A program made the translations under genes and the position numbers. Under the pieces are notes generated by a model. That model saw nothing but the letters and a program-made list of their open reading frames with translations. It was not told where the DNA came from and searched no databases. From JALYGK01 sp036259835 (lineage in GTDB: Bacteria; Actinomycetota; UBA4738): DNA of 33,699 bases. The DNA is taken from NCBI GenBank assembly GCA_036259835.1, contig DATABA010000053.1, positions 1-33,699 on the forward strand. The letters are read 5' to 3'. Below, one piece after another: positions 6,802 through 14,238 of the stretch. How positions within the stretch are numbered: position 1 is the stretch's first letter; every line of letters starts with the position of its first letter.

Positions 6802-7170
6802 ATGATTCCTGTAACTGAGATCGCGGCGTTCATCGGCGTGACCCTCGCCGCAGCGGCGTACCTCCCACAGATTCTGCACCTCGTGCGTGAGCACTGCGCG
6901 GCAGGGATCAGCAGATCCGCCTTCGGGGCGTGGTTGTTGGCCGCACTGCTGATCACGTCGCATGCCGTCGCGGCAGGGGAAGCGGTATTCATTGCACTTG
7001 GCATTGTTCAGATCACCGCCACCGCAATCGTTCTCTTCTACGCGAAGAGGTACGCGTCCTCTTTCTGCGCAGGCCATGCACCCGGACCTCCGCACCTGAC
7101 ACGGTCCGCCGGTGATCGATACACACGCGTCGGGGCTTCGAGATCGATCCCGGCTCGATCCCGGCTTTGA
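6802..7170 (+). CDS. PQ-loop (MtN3/SWEET-like) small membrane protein
   Basis: The first 80 or so residues form three membrane helices of one PQ-loop repeat: IGVTLAAAAYLPQI carries the Pro-Gln pair, followed by GISRSAFGAWLLAALL and a third hydrophobic helix ending at VLFYAKRY. Bacterial PQ-loop proteins of about 85-100 residues dimerise to form small transporters. The residues after about 85 are Arg/Pro/Ser-rich and unlike membrane protein sequence. The reading frame runs through a tandem 11-bp repeat and stops three bases short of it joining a tRNA-like fragment, so the original C-terminus may have been replaced by a rearrangement. GGAAGAAA precedes the ATG, 15 bases after the DUF2182 stop. 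Confidence 0.75.
   Translation: MIPVTEIAAFIGVTLAAAAYLPQILHLVREHCAAGISRSAFGAWLLAALLITSHAVAAGEAVFIALGIVQITATAIVLFYAKRYASSFCAGHAPGPPHLTRSAGDRYTRVGASRSIPARSRL
7145..7166 (+). repeat. Tandem 11-bp direct repeat
   Basis: CGATCCCGGCT occurs twice head to tail (7145-7155 and 7156-7166). It directly precedes the tRNA 3'-end-like fragment and lies within the suspicious C-terminal extension of the PQ-loop frame. It looks like a slippage product or a junction scar. Confidence 0.7.
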
Positions 7171-7176
7171 TGCGTT

Positions 7177-7204
7177 GGTCGCAGGTTCGAATCCTGCCCG
7201 CCCG
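7177..7204 (+). other. tRNA 3'-end fragment (T-arm plus acceptor strand), possible attachment-site remnant
   Basis: GGTC is followed by a perfect five-pair T-arm, GCAGG-TTCGAAT-CCTGC (7181-7197), then CCGCCCG as a 3' acceptor strand. The variable loop and T-arm match bacterial tRNA-Lys closely. The sequence upstream cannot fold into a proper anticodon or D arm, and no matching 5' acceptor strand is found, so no complete tRNA is present. Such 3' fragments are left when elements integrate into tRNA genes, but no integrase is in the window. Confidence 0.5.
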
Positions 7205-7341
7205 AACCTCTCTTAGGTCCTCCTCGGGACCGAGATAGGCCCCTGGAACGCTGTCCACCACCGCAGACCGGATCCCCGTTTACATGTCCCAAGCGACGGG
7301 AAGGTCTCACGTGATTGCCCGCCCGAGAAGGAGGACGGACC

Positions 7342-7884
7342 ATGTCGGGTCTTGCATGGGGCCTGATTGCGGTGGGCATCATCATCGCTCTGCTCGCCGC
7401 TTTCGCACTCACGCGTCGCCAAAAGAGCACGCGTCTGCGTCAGGGGTTCGGGCCGGAATACGACCGAGCCGTTGCACAGGAAGGACGGCGCTCGGGAGAG
7501 GCGCAGCTCCGCGAACGACTCGAGCGACGGGAGCGCTACCAGATCCGTGAGCTGCCTTCGGACGCGCGTGCCAGGTACGTGGACTCGTGGCGGCATGTTC
7601 AAGAGCGCTTCGTGGACCGTCCGGCCGAGGCGATCGCCGACGCGGATCAGCTGGTTCAGCAGGTGATGCGTGAACGGGGATACCCGACGGAGGACTTCGA
7701 CCAGCAGGCCGCGGACATCTCCGTCGACCATCCTCAGGTCGTGGCCCATTATCGAGCGGCGCACCGCACGGCAGAGGCCAGCCGCCGAGGCGAAGCCGAG
7801 ACAGAGGATCTCCGCCAGGGCATGCTCCACTACCGGAACCTTTTCGAGACCCTGTTGGGGAGGGAAGCCGCAACCACCCCATAA
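7342..7884 (+). CDS. Membrane-anchored protein of unknown function with conserved C-terminal helical domain
   Basis: A 180-residue protein. An N-terminal membrane helix (residues 4-24, LAWGLIAVGIIIALLAAFAL) is followed by basic residues, a charged linker rich in Glu and Arg, and a conserved helical region (RYVDSWRHVQERFVDRP, ADQLVQQVMRERGYP, ISVDHPQVVAHYRAAH, EDLRQGMLHYRNLFETLL). I recall this C-terminal region from many soil Actinobacteria and Proteobacteria, always without a function. The topology suggests a cytoplasmic domain on a single anchor. The start is well set: AAGGAGG (7328-7334) lies seven bases before the ATG. It stands alone and converges with the methyltransferase gene across about 150 bases without a clear gene. 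Confidence 0.75.
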   Translation: MSGLAWGLIAVGIIIALLAAFALTRRQKSTRLRQGFGPEYDRAVAQEGRRSGEAQLRERLERRERYQIRELPSDARARYVDSWRHVQERFVDRPAEAIADADQLVQQVMRERGYPTEDFDQQAADISVDHPQVVAHYRAAHRTAEASRRGEAETEDLRQGMLHYRNLFETLLGREAATTP

Positions 7885-8032
7885 CACGCGTCTCAGTTGA
7901 CGGCTCTACCGCAAAGGGGCGGGCAATAAGGAGCAGGAGGGATACGAACCCGTAAGGATCCATCAGAAGTCTTCGCAATCATGGAATCAACGTCAGCTCC
8001 GAGCCGTGCCCTCCCACCCCGGAAAGCGCCGC

Positions 8033-8785
8033 TTAGAGTCGCCGAGCAACCACCCGGCTGAAGCCGAGATTCCGCCCGGCATCTTCTCGCACCATTCGGA
8101 TCTCGCCTTCGTCGGTTTCGACGCCAAGATCTCGACATGCTTCGAGCCAGAGGAGCCATTCCCTCCAACCATCCGGCAGGAGACCGGCGCCTTCGACTTC
8201 GACGCTGCCCGATCGCTCCCAGTGTTGGCGCCACCACTGCGGGCTGTGAAAGCTCCAACAGGCCGGGTCCCAATACGGCCGCAAGTGGACGGGAAGCTCG
8301 TCCATCTCGGCAACCAGCCCGGGGACGACAATTCCTATCGATCCGCCCATACGAAGCAGGCGAACGCACGATGACAGATACAGATCGTCCGTCCCGAAGT
8401 AGTGATATGCGTCTACGCTCACGATTGCGTCGAAGGACTCGTCGCCGAACCGTAGATCGTGCGCCTCCAGCCGAAGTGGCAAGACCAGATCATCAACGCC
8501 CGCCTCACGGATGCGGCGCTGGTTCTCACTGGGGCTCACCCACAGGTCTACAGCAACGACTGAGACGGCGAACTCCTTTGCAAGAAAGATCGAGGTGAGG
8601 GCCGTTCCAGCTCCTAGATCAAGTACCCGAGTTCCCGCTTCCAGCGGGACAGCCTCGACGAGCGCTTCCATGAGCCATAGCGGGTTCGGACCCATCTGGT
8701 TTTCCATGACCCAATGCGGGTCGTAGCGGAGCGAGCGGGGGTAATGATCGAGGCGAAGCCTGGCAACAGGATCCTGTGTCGACAT
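8033..8785 (-). CDS. Class I SAM-dependent methyltransferase
   Basis: A 250-residue cytosolic methyltransferase. Motif I is VLDLGAGTALTS near residue 55; VVAVDL is the acidic loop that binds the ribose of SAM; FDAIVSVDAYHYF and LLRMGGSIGIVVPG are motifs IV and V-VI. A Trp-rich C-terminal segment (WWRQHWERSG, WREWLLWLEA) may form the substrate lid. Close relatives are common in Firmicutes and Actinobacteria as methyltransferases of unknown substrate. GGAGGA five bases before the ATG supports the start. The gene is monocistronic. Confidence 0.88.
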   Translation of the reverse strand: MSTQDPVARLRLDHYPRSLRYDPHWVMENQMGPNPLWLMEALVEAVPLEAGTRVLDLGAGTALTSIFLAKEFAVSVVAVDLWVSPSENQRRIREAGVDDLVLPLRLEAHDLRFGDESFDAIVSVDAYHYFGTDDLYLSSCVRLLRMGGSIGIVVPGLVAEMDELPVHLRPYWDPACWSFHSPQWWRQHWERSGSVEVEGAGLLPDGWREWLLWLEACRDLGVETDEGEIRMVREDAGRNLGFSRVVARRL

Positions 8786-9212
8786 GGTCGTCCTCCGGAA
8801 TTGAGAGTGTTCGATCGCGCTAGGCGTCGAGCGCGGTCCGACTTCAGTACTGTCGGTGAATGATCTGGCGGCGTCTCTGCTAACGACCGCGGAGAATGCC
8901 AGCTACGACTTCTCTACATTCCGGAGGAAGGTCACGCGAGAACTAAAGCACCTCTCCGAGACCTCGGCAACGGACCGGCGATCTGGCCTCATTTGATTGG
9001 GTTTAGCCACGTGATCTCCGTGAACTTGTCGAAATCGCTGTCGGCTGAACAGACCGGCCTCGCTCGCGAGCCATTCCTCCCCGTGCGCCCATGCGTCGGT
9101 CGGAGACCGGGGGCGTTCCGACGCTCGAGCGCCTCGGCGACGTTCGCGTCGCGTCATGCTCGTAAACTCTCGCCGCCTCGCGGACCCGCGACTTGGCTGG
9201 GAGGTTGCTGAC
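8786..9212. other. 427-bp interval without a convincing gene
   Basis: This stretch separates the divergent methyltransferase and the first VOC gene. It contains a 46-codon frame starting at GTG 8856 and several longer minus-strand frames, but none has a ribosome site or family resemblance. No hairpin, repeat or RNA signature stood out. It probably holds the promoters of the flanking genes and perhaps decayed coding sequence. Confidence 0.4.
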
Positions 9213-9599
9213 ATGACCAGTAAGTTCACCGAGCTTGCGATCGACTGTGCCGATCCTCACGGTCTCGCCCGGTTCTGGTGCTCGGTGCTCGACTACGAGG
9301 TGCAAGACGAAGACGACGGACTTGTCACAATTGGCTCCCCGCTGGTGCCTGAAGGCAAGAACCGCGTTGGCCCAGTCCCACCGACGTTGACATTCGCCCG
9401 CGTGCCCGAGGGCAAGACCGTCAAGAACAGGCTCCACCTCGACCTCAACCCAACCGACAGGGAGCAAGACGAAGAGGTCCGTCGCCTGCTCGACCTCGGT
9501 GCTCGACACACCGACGTCGGTCAAGGGGATGTGAGCTGGGTCGTACTTGCCGACCCAGAGGGGAACGAGTTCTGCGTCCTTGCGGAGCGCCGCCCCTGA
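9213..9599 (+). CDS. VOC-fold glyoxalase-like protein (Glyoxalase_6 type)
   Basis: A 128-residue single VOC protein. FTELAIDCADPHGLARFWCSVLDYEV is the typical opening beta-alpha unit, LHLDLNP is the central strand, and VSWVVLADPEGNEFCVL is the closing module. Members of this type often act on small hydrophobic substrates or bind antibiotics, but no specific substrate can be read from the sequence. The chosen ATG at 9213 has GGGAGG (9199-9204) eight bases upstream; the frame extends upstream to an ATG at 9156 that lacks both a ribosome site and family similarity. A second VOC gene follows after 84 bases. Confidence 0.85.
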   Translation: MTSKFTELAIDCADPHGLARFWCSVLDYEVQDEDDGLVTIGSPLVPEGKNRVGPVPPTLTFARVPEGKTVKNRLHLDLNPTDREQDEEVRRLLDLGARHTDVGQGDVSWVVLADPEGNEFCVLAERRP

Positions 9600-9683
9600 T
9601 CGGAGGCTGCACACCGCGCCAGAACTCGGCCAACTTCTTGACTCATGCCTCCCGCCGCTGGGAGACAGATAGAGGAGATGGGC

Positions 9684-10142
9684 ATGAAGCCTCGAATCAC
9701 CGTAATCACCCTGGGGGTAGACGACCTGGAACGTGCCCTCAGCTTCTATCGCGACGGACTCGGGCTGCCGACTGAAGGGATAGTCGGAGAGGAGTTTGAA
9801 CACGGCGCTGTTGCCTTCTTCGACCTGCAGCCGGGCCTGAAGCTTGCGATTTGGCCCAGGGACGACATCGCGCATGACGCGGGGCTGGCTCGGACGCCGC
9901 CCAGTCCCACAGAGTTCACCATCGGGCACAACGTAGGGAGCCGTGAGGAAGTGGACGCGGTGATGTCGGAGGCGGCGAGCGCGGGAGCCACGATTGTCAA
10001 GGCACCGCATGACACGTTCTGGGGCGGGTACGCGGGGTACTTCCAAGACCACGACGATCACCTCTGGGAGGTCGTGTGGAACCCGCACCTCGTGCCGGTG
10101 GACGAAGCGCGGAGCGCTCGATCGGCGGTTCGAAGGGATTAG
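9684..10142 (+). CDS. VOC-fold glyoxalase/dioxygenase-like protein
   Basis: A 152-residue protein of two beta-alpha-beta-beta-beta modules. ITVITLGVDDLERALSFYRDGLGLPTEG opens the first module; SREEVDAVMSEAASAGATIVKAP and WGGYAGYFQDHDDHLWEVVWNP form the second. FxDHDxHLWEV is the usual metal/substrate end of this VOC subgroup, with Glu as probable metal ligand. GAGGAG (9672-9677) is six bases before the ATG at 9684, which I prefer over ATG 9645. It differs in subtype from the preceding VOC gene, so the pair is not a recent tandem duplication. Confidence 0.85.
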   Translation: MKPRITVITLGVDDLERALSFYRDGLGLPTEGIVGEEFEHGAVAFFDLQPGLKLAIWPRDDIAHDAGLARTPPSPTEFTIGHNVGSREEVDAVMSEAASAGATIVKAPHDTFWGGYAGYFQDHDDHLWEVVWNPHLVPVDEARSARSAVRRD

Positions 10143-10202
10143 AACAATCGATACGGGGAATGAGGAATTCATCCGCCGGGGGGCGAACAGCTACGGAACG
10201 CC

Positions 10203-11219
10203 ATGGGATGGATCAAGGACGCCGCTGGACTGACGGTCGTTGGGGTACTGGCGGTAAGGGCCAAACGGGCGTGGGACTCCAGGCGTAAGCAGAGGAGCGG
10301 GCCTGAGCAGCCGGTTTCCGCACTGCGCGACGGCGACCGCTCTGAGGGTCAGGAGTCCGAGGCCCGCCAGGAGATACCCACCCAACGCGCCGGCGAGCCC
10401 GGACCCGATTCCCCTTTGGCGCTCGCCCCACAAGACTGGAAAGCCACGGCGAAACGAACGCTCAAGGAGATCAAGGACGATCGGGTCACCTTTGCCGCCG
10501 CGGCCATGGCGTATTACTTCTTCCTCGCCATCTTCCCGGCCCTCATCGCTGTCGTCGGAATCTTGGGTGTCGCAAACGTCGACGCGGGGGGGTTGATACG
10601 CACGCTCAGGGACAGTCTGCCCGGCGGCGCCGGCGCCGCTCTCACCAGCGCCGTGGCCAACGCCGACAGATCCTCCGAAGCGGCCTCCTTGGCCGCGGCG
10701 ATCGGAGGTATCGCCGTCGCCCTCTGGAGTGCATCCTCAGGACTGGCGGCACTTCAGACCGGGCTCAACGTCGCCTACGACGTTCGGCAGGACCGCAAGT
10801 TCATCAAGAAGCGTGCAATTGCGCTGGTGCTGCTTGTCGCGATGTTGCTCTTGGGCGGCGTCCCTTCGCCGTTCTTTACCTTCGGAGACTCCCTGCTCTT
10901 CACGATCCTCGGCTGGGTCCTCACCGTTCTGGCGGTGATGGTTCTGTTCTCGATCTTCTATTACCTCGGTCCGAACCGTGAGTCGCCGACGTGGCACTGG
11001 GTGAGTGCCGGGGGCGTCTTCGGAGCGCTCCTTTGGATCGTCGCGTCGCTGATCTTCGGCCTCTACATCTCGAACTTCAACAACTACGGCAAGACGTATG
11101 GACCGCTCGCCGGCGTCATTGTTCTCGTTCTGTGGTTGTACTTGAGCTCCATCGCGATTCTGATTGGTGGCGAGCTGAACGCGGAGCTCGAGCGTCAGGC
11201 ATCGGACCGTACCGACTAA
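10203..11219 (+). CDS. YihY/BrkB family inner-membrane protein
   Basis: A 338-residue protein. After an unusual N-terminus (a short hydrophobic stretch, then about 70 polar disordered residues) comes the YihY core: ATAKRTLKEIKDDRVTFAAAAMAYYFFLAIFPALIAVVGILG, a conserved small-residue helix (IGGIAVALWSASSGLAALQTGLNVAYDV), and four further membrane helices ending in the family GPLAGVIVLVLWLYLSSIAILIGGELNAELE, split here only by my summary. The family was once called ribonuclease BN in error; its transport role is unproven. The start is the least certain part because only a weak GGAA precedes the ATG. It converges with the minus-strand cluster across 33 bases. Confidence 0.88.
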   Translation: MGWIKDAAGLTVVGVLAVRAKRAWDSRRKQRSGPEQPVSALRDGDRSEGQESEARQEIPTQRAGEPGPDSPLALAPQDWKATAKRTLKEIKDDRVTFAAAAMAYYFFLAIFPALIAVVGILGVANVDAGGLIRTLRDSLPGGAGAALTSAVANADRSSEAASLAAAIGGIAVALWSASSGLAALQTGLNVAYDVRQDRKFIKKRAIALVLLVAMLLLGGVPSPFFTFGDSLLFTILGWVLTVLAVMVLFSIFYYLGPNRESPTWHWVSAGGVFGALLWIVASLIFGLYISNFNNYGKTYGPLAGVIVLVLWLYLSSIAILIGGELNAELERQASDRTD

Positions 11220-11252
11220 CGAGCTGCGTTCTCGTCGGCTGCGTCGCAGTTG

Positions 11253-11753
11253 CTAGAAAGCCATCTGGCTGCCCTGGCCGGACGCGAAATACGGGTACAG
11301 AACCCCGAACGTCAGACCGTAGAGCAGGTGCCCGATGAAAAAGGCGAGGAAGTCTCGTCGACCGAATTTCGTCACCAGCCACCCCGGCGCACCAGATACC
11401 CCTTGCGAAATGTCGGGATGAAGCAACGGCAAGGCCGCGCCGATGAAGAGTCCCCCAATGACCCAATGAATGACGCCGCCGAGGAGCCCCCAAGCCCAAA
11501 GGTCGTTCCTTACGTCGAACACGTATCTCACTGCGGCCGCGTAGACCAGACCGATCGCTGCGCTGATGAGCAGGTGGAATACCGTGCCGGCGAGACCAGC
11601 AGCCGGGTTCCGAAGCCGCATCATTCGCCCCCACATGAGGTGAAGGTCCAGTCTGACCTCGAGTCCTGCAACGCGCGGTACCACGGTCGCCATCTCCATC
11701 ATGACGCCGCCGAAGACGCCGGCGGCCGCAGCGGGCCAGAAGTCGAATTCCAA
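11253..11753 (-). CDS. Four-helix membrane protein, family not recognised
   Basis: A 166-residue protein with four probable membrane helices: residues about 5-25 (PAAAAGVFGGVMMEMATVV), 51-75 (AGLAGTVFHLLISAAIGLVY), 84-108 (WAWGLLGGVIHWVIGGLFIG), and 136-156 (LAFFIGHLLYGLTFGVLY). Helices 2-4 each carry a His (TVFH, VIHW, IGHLLYG), which could coordinate haem or metal in the membrane. I do not recognise the family. It is the last gene of a three-gene minus-strand cluster, 13 bases after its upstream neighbour. Confidence 0.65.
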   Translation of the reverse strand: MEFDFWPAAAAGVFGGVMMEMATVVPRVAGLEVRLDLHLMWGRMMRLRNPAAGLAGTVFHLLISAAIGLVYAAAVRYVFDVRNDLWAWGLLGGVIHWVIGGLFIGAALPLLHPDISQGVSGAPGWLVTKFGRRDFLAFFIGHLLYGLTFGVLYPYFASGQGSQMAF

Positions 11754-11766
11754 CGTGCGCGCCGGT

Positions 11767-12531
11767 CTAGGAGAGTGCCGTTGCGTCCGGGCCGGTCCGC
11801 CGCTCGGTCGCTTCCTCCTTGTTCCGGGTGAGGAGGTCCTTCACCTTTCCCGCGGCCTGCTGGACGACCGCCCCCGAGATCATGCTCTCGTCGAGATCCT
11901 CGGTTCCGCCTTCGGGCACATCGAACAGGAGGCGCTCACAATACGGTGCGCTCCGGCCTGTCGCGTACGCGATGGTGTTCTGCGCCGTCGCCTCCCGTGC
12001 CTCTTCGACGGTGCGCTTCCCGGTCACCAGCTCGTGCACCATGTTCATCCCGAGCATGTTGGCGGCTTCGGCATCGCACCGCGCGGCCACCTCGCCCTTC
12101 GTTCGATCGACGACGATGCTGCCGTCGAATCGCGCGATGTCGGGAATCTTCTCCGGCGGCACGCGGTAGTCGATGACCTGCGTCAAGAAGTCGGTGTGCG
12201 GCGCAGGGAAATGGTGCTCCACCGCGTCTGCTGTGAGCTCGGTCTTCTTCCACGGACCATTTCGGTACCAGAAGAGCTTCGTCGGAGTGGCCTCGTTGGG
12301 CGGACCGTATTTTTCCAGCATCTGCCGAGCCACCTTCTTTTGGGGATCCTTCCACCGCTCCACGATCTTTTCGGCCTCGGCGAGCGGGACGCGTTCATGG
12401 GTGCCGAGATCGGTTTCGTGCTCACCTTTCGTCATCCGGGCAATGCCGTCCGCGGCAGCACCCAGGTAGGTGGCCATCCGCTCACCCGTTCCAAGCTCTT
12501 CCGGCTGAGTCGGCTCTTCGGTCGCACTCAT
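11767..12531 (-). CDS. Conserved soluble protein of unknown function (KYGPPxEATPT motif)
   Basis: A 254-residue soluble protein. The central part is strongly patterned: a MLEKYGPPNEATPTKLFWY segment, NGPWKKTEL, HHFPAPHTDFLTQVIDYRVPP, then ARFDGSIVVDRTKGEVAARCDAE and MNMVHELVTGKRTVEEAR. I recall proteins with the same KYGPPDEATPT and PHTDxLEQVIDYRVP strings in many bacteria, all uncharacterised. The FDGSIVVDRTKGE strand pair and conserved His/Asp residues could mark an active or metal site, which is speculation. AGAGGTGA before the ATG supports the start. It lies between two membrane proteins and may act with them. Confidence 0.65.
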   Translation of the reverse strand: MSATEEPTQPEELGTGERMATYLGAAADGIARMTKGEHETDLGTHERVPLAEAEKIVERWKDPQKKVARQMLEKYGPPNEATPTKLFWYRNGPWKKTELTADAVEHHFPAPHTDFLTQVIDYRVPPEKIPDIARFDGSIVVDRTKGEVAARCDAEAANMLGMNMVHELVTGKRTVEEAREATAQNTIAYATGRSAPYCERLLFDVPEGGTEDLDESMISGAVVQQAAGKVKDLLTRNKEEATERRTGPDATALS

Positions 12532-12572
12532 TGCTTCTCACCTCTTTCTTCGGTCGTCTTCCAGCGGATCGT

Positions 12573-13079
12573 TCAGGCCGACTGTGGCCGAGCTCCTTCG
12601 CTTGCAGGACGCCCCGACAATGAATTCGGCGAATTAAGGTGCGCACCTTCGTCAACGCCGACGGCATGCCGGTCGACCAGCTCGCCTCCGAGCCATCCGG
12701 TCACGGCGCCGAGCGCGAGCCCGGCAAAGGACAGGATCAACGCCACAGCCCCTGGGTCCTCCGGCGCATCCCGCCGCAGTAGCCACGAGATCGCGAAGAG
12801 GACCAGCAGGATGACATTGCCAAGGCCGTGGGTGAGTCCGACGCTCTTCGCCCGCGTCCCGTTCGGTATGGCGAACCAGTCGATCCAGCCGAACGGCGCT
12901 GCGAGAAGCCCGCCGACGATGCCGGCGGCGATCATCCACCACGCGACGTTGGCGATCTCTCCTTCACCGGTGATGAGGAAGATGACGTCGAAGACGACCG
13001 CGGTCACCAGCAGCCCGAGCGGGAAGGGGATCAGCGTCTCATGTGCTGCGTGCCCCAAGATCTTCGCCTTGCTTTCCAT
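12573..13079 (-). CDS. DUF2231 membrane protein
   Basis: A 168-residue protein with four membrane helices. It starts GHAAHETLIPFPLGLLVTAVVFDVIFL, the DUF2231 hallmark of a His-rich turn followed by PFPxGLL and VxD in the first helix; GHA-x-H near residue 8 may bind metal or haem. The remaining helices are VAWWMIAAGIVGGLLAA, GLGNVILLVLFAISWLL and LILSFAGLALGAVTGWLG. The start is decisive: AAGGAGG (13085-13091 on the minus strand) is five bases before this ATG, so an upstream in-frame ATG at 13151 is not used. It leads the three-gene minus-strand cluster. Confidence 0.82.
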   Translation of the reverse strand: MESKAKILGHAAHETLIPFPLGLLVTAVVFDVIFLITGEGEIANVAWWMIAAGIVGGLLAAPFGWIDWFAIPNGTRAKSVGLTHGLGNVILLVLFAISWLLRRDAPEDPGAVALILSFAGLALGAVTGWLGGELVDRHAVGVDEGAHLNSPNSLSGRPASEGARPQSA

Positions 13080-13196
13080 GCGGGCCTCCTTGCTGAGCTC
13101 GTATTCGAGGCTACCCAGTGAAGATTTCCGCATTGGGCGGTGCGTATGCATCGCGGATCACGAGCGAGATGGCTGGCCGTACGATGTCCTCCGCAC

Positions 13197-14192
13197 ATGA
13201 CGATCCAGAAGAATTCGGACCGAATGAGAGCGGTGATCTACGAGCGGTACGGGCCTCCCGAAGTCCTTCGACTCGAGGACGTCGAGCGCCCAGTCCACAA
13301 AGACCACGAAGTTCTCATCAAGGTCCACGCCTCCACGGTCAACCGGACGGACACCGGCCTGCGCAGCGCCGAATACTTCATCAGTCGCTTCTTTACCGGT
13401 CTGGTTCGCCCCAGGCGGAGGATCCCGGGAACGGAGTTCGCCGGCGAAGTCGAGGCGGTCGGCCCATCCGTGTCGGAGTTTCGAGTCGGGGACCATGTCT
13501 TTGGCGTCAGCGCCAGCACCGCCGGTGCGCACGCGGAGTACCTAGTCCTTCCGGAGAGTGCCCCGATGGCCCACAAACCGGGCGGCATCACGTTCGAGGA
13601 GGCGGCCGCGATGCCGGATGGAGTGATCCTGGCTCTCTCGTACCTCAAGCGAGTTGACCTTCAAACGAAGGGGAAGCTCCTGATCTACGGCGCGTCGGGA
13701 TCCATCGGCACGGCGGCCGTACAGCTGGCGAAGCACTTCGGCGCGGACGTGACCGCGGTGTGCAACACGAAGAACGTCGAGTTGGTGGCGTCCCTCGGTG
13801 GGGACCGGGTCCTCGACTACACAAAGGAGGACTTCACGAACGATGGCGAAGCGTACGACTTCATCTTCGATGCCGTCGGCAAGCTCTCATTCAAGCGGTG
13901 CAAGGAGTCGCTCAATCCTGGAGGGATATACGGCTCAACCGATCTCGGACCGTATTCGCAGAATCCGTTCCTGGCCCTGTGGACGGCCCGTATAGGGGAC
14001 AAGAAGGTGCTGTTCCCGATACCCCGTTACAGGAAGGAAGACGTTCTGTTTCTCAAAGAGCTCATCGAGGCGGGGAAGTACCGGGCCGTGATCGACAGGC
14101 GTTACCCGATGGAGGACGTTGTGGAGGCGAATCGGTACGTCGAGACCGGACAGAAGACTGGGAACGTCGTGCTGATCATCAGTCCGTCTTAA
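13197..14192 (+). CDS. Zinc-free MDR-family NAD(P)-dependent oxidoreductase (quinone-reductase-like)
   Basis: A 331-residue medium-chain dehydrogenase/reductase. The GroES-like half reads MRAVIYERYGPPEVL, VLIKVHASTVNRTDTGLR, PGTEFAGEVEAVG and GDHVFG. The Rossmann half has LLIYGASGSIGTAAVQLAK (GxxGxxG-type nucleotide loop), VLDYTKEDF, FDAVGK and a C-terminal GNVVLIIS. The Cys and His ligands of zinc alcohol dehydrogenases are absent, placing it with zeta-crystallin-like reductases that reduce quinones or enals. The substrate cannot be read. I start at ATG 13197, 11 bases after a TACGAT -10-like element (13180-13185); ATG 13224 is the alternative and matches the usual family N-terminus. Confidence 0.85.
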   Translation: MTIQKNSDRMRAVIYERYGPPEVLRLEDVERPVHKDHEVLIKVHASTVNRTDTGLRSAEYFISRFFTGLVRPRRRIPGTEFAGEVEAVGPSVSEFRVGDHVFGVSASTAGAHAEYLVLPESAPMAHKPGGITFEEAAAMPDGVILALSYLKRVDLQTKGKLLIYGASGSIGTAAVQLAKHFGADVTAVCNTKNVELVASLGGDRVLDYTKEDFTNDGEAYDFIFDAVGKLSFKRCKESLNPGGIYGSTDLGPYSQNPFLALWTARIGDKKVLFPIPRYRKEDVLFLKELIEAGKYRAVIDRRYPMEDVVEANRYVETGQKTGNVVLIISPS

Positions 14193-14226
14193 CCAAGAGA
14201 CAACCCTTTCTTTGCGTGGAAGGTCG

Positions 14227-14232
14227 TAGTTT
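14227..14232 (+). promoter_or_regulatory. Leaderless -10 element of the cupredoxin lipoprotein gene
   Basis: TAGTTT is followed by six bases and the GTG start at 14239, the TANNNT-N6-start arrangement of leaderless genes. No ribosome site is close enough to serve that GTG. A -35 is not obvious. Confidence 0.5.
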
Positions 14233-14238
14233 CGCGGC

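Noticed and set aside
7205..7341. GGTCC/GGACC hairpin after the tRNA-like fragment considered as a terminator
   Set aside because: Only five base pairs and no T-run.
7930..7954. Second tRNA-like T-arm on the minus strand near the methyltransferase gene
   Set aside because: Only three stem pairs form (GGG/CCC) and no acceptor or anticodon arm can be built, so it is too weak to call a tRNA remnant.
8856..8996. 46-codon frame in the 8786-9212 gap
   Set aside because: No ribosome site, promoter or recognisable motif.
9003..10172. 389-codon open frame on the minus strand
   Set aside because: It lies antisense to two clear VOC genes with good ribosome sites and shows no domain pattern; long shadow frames are expected at this GC content.
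11701..13200. 499-codon plus-strand frame
   Set aside because: Antisense to three minus-strand genes with ribosome sites and membrane helices; no family resemblance.
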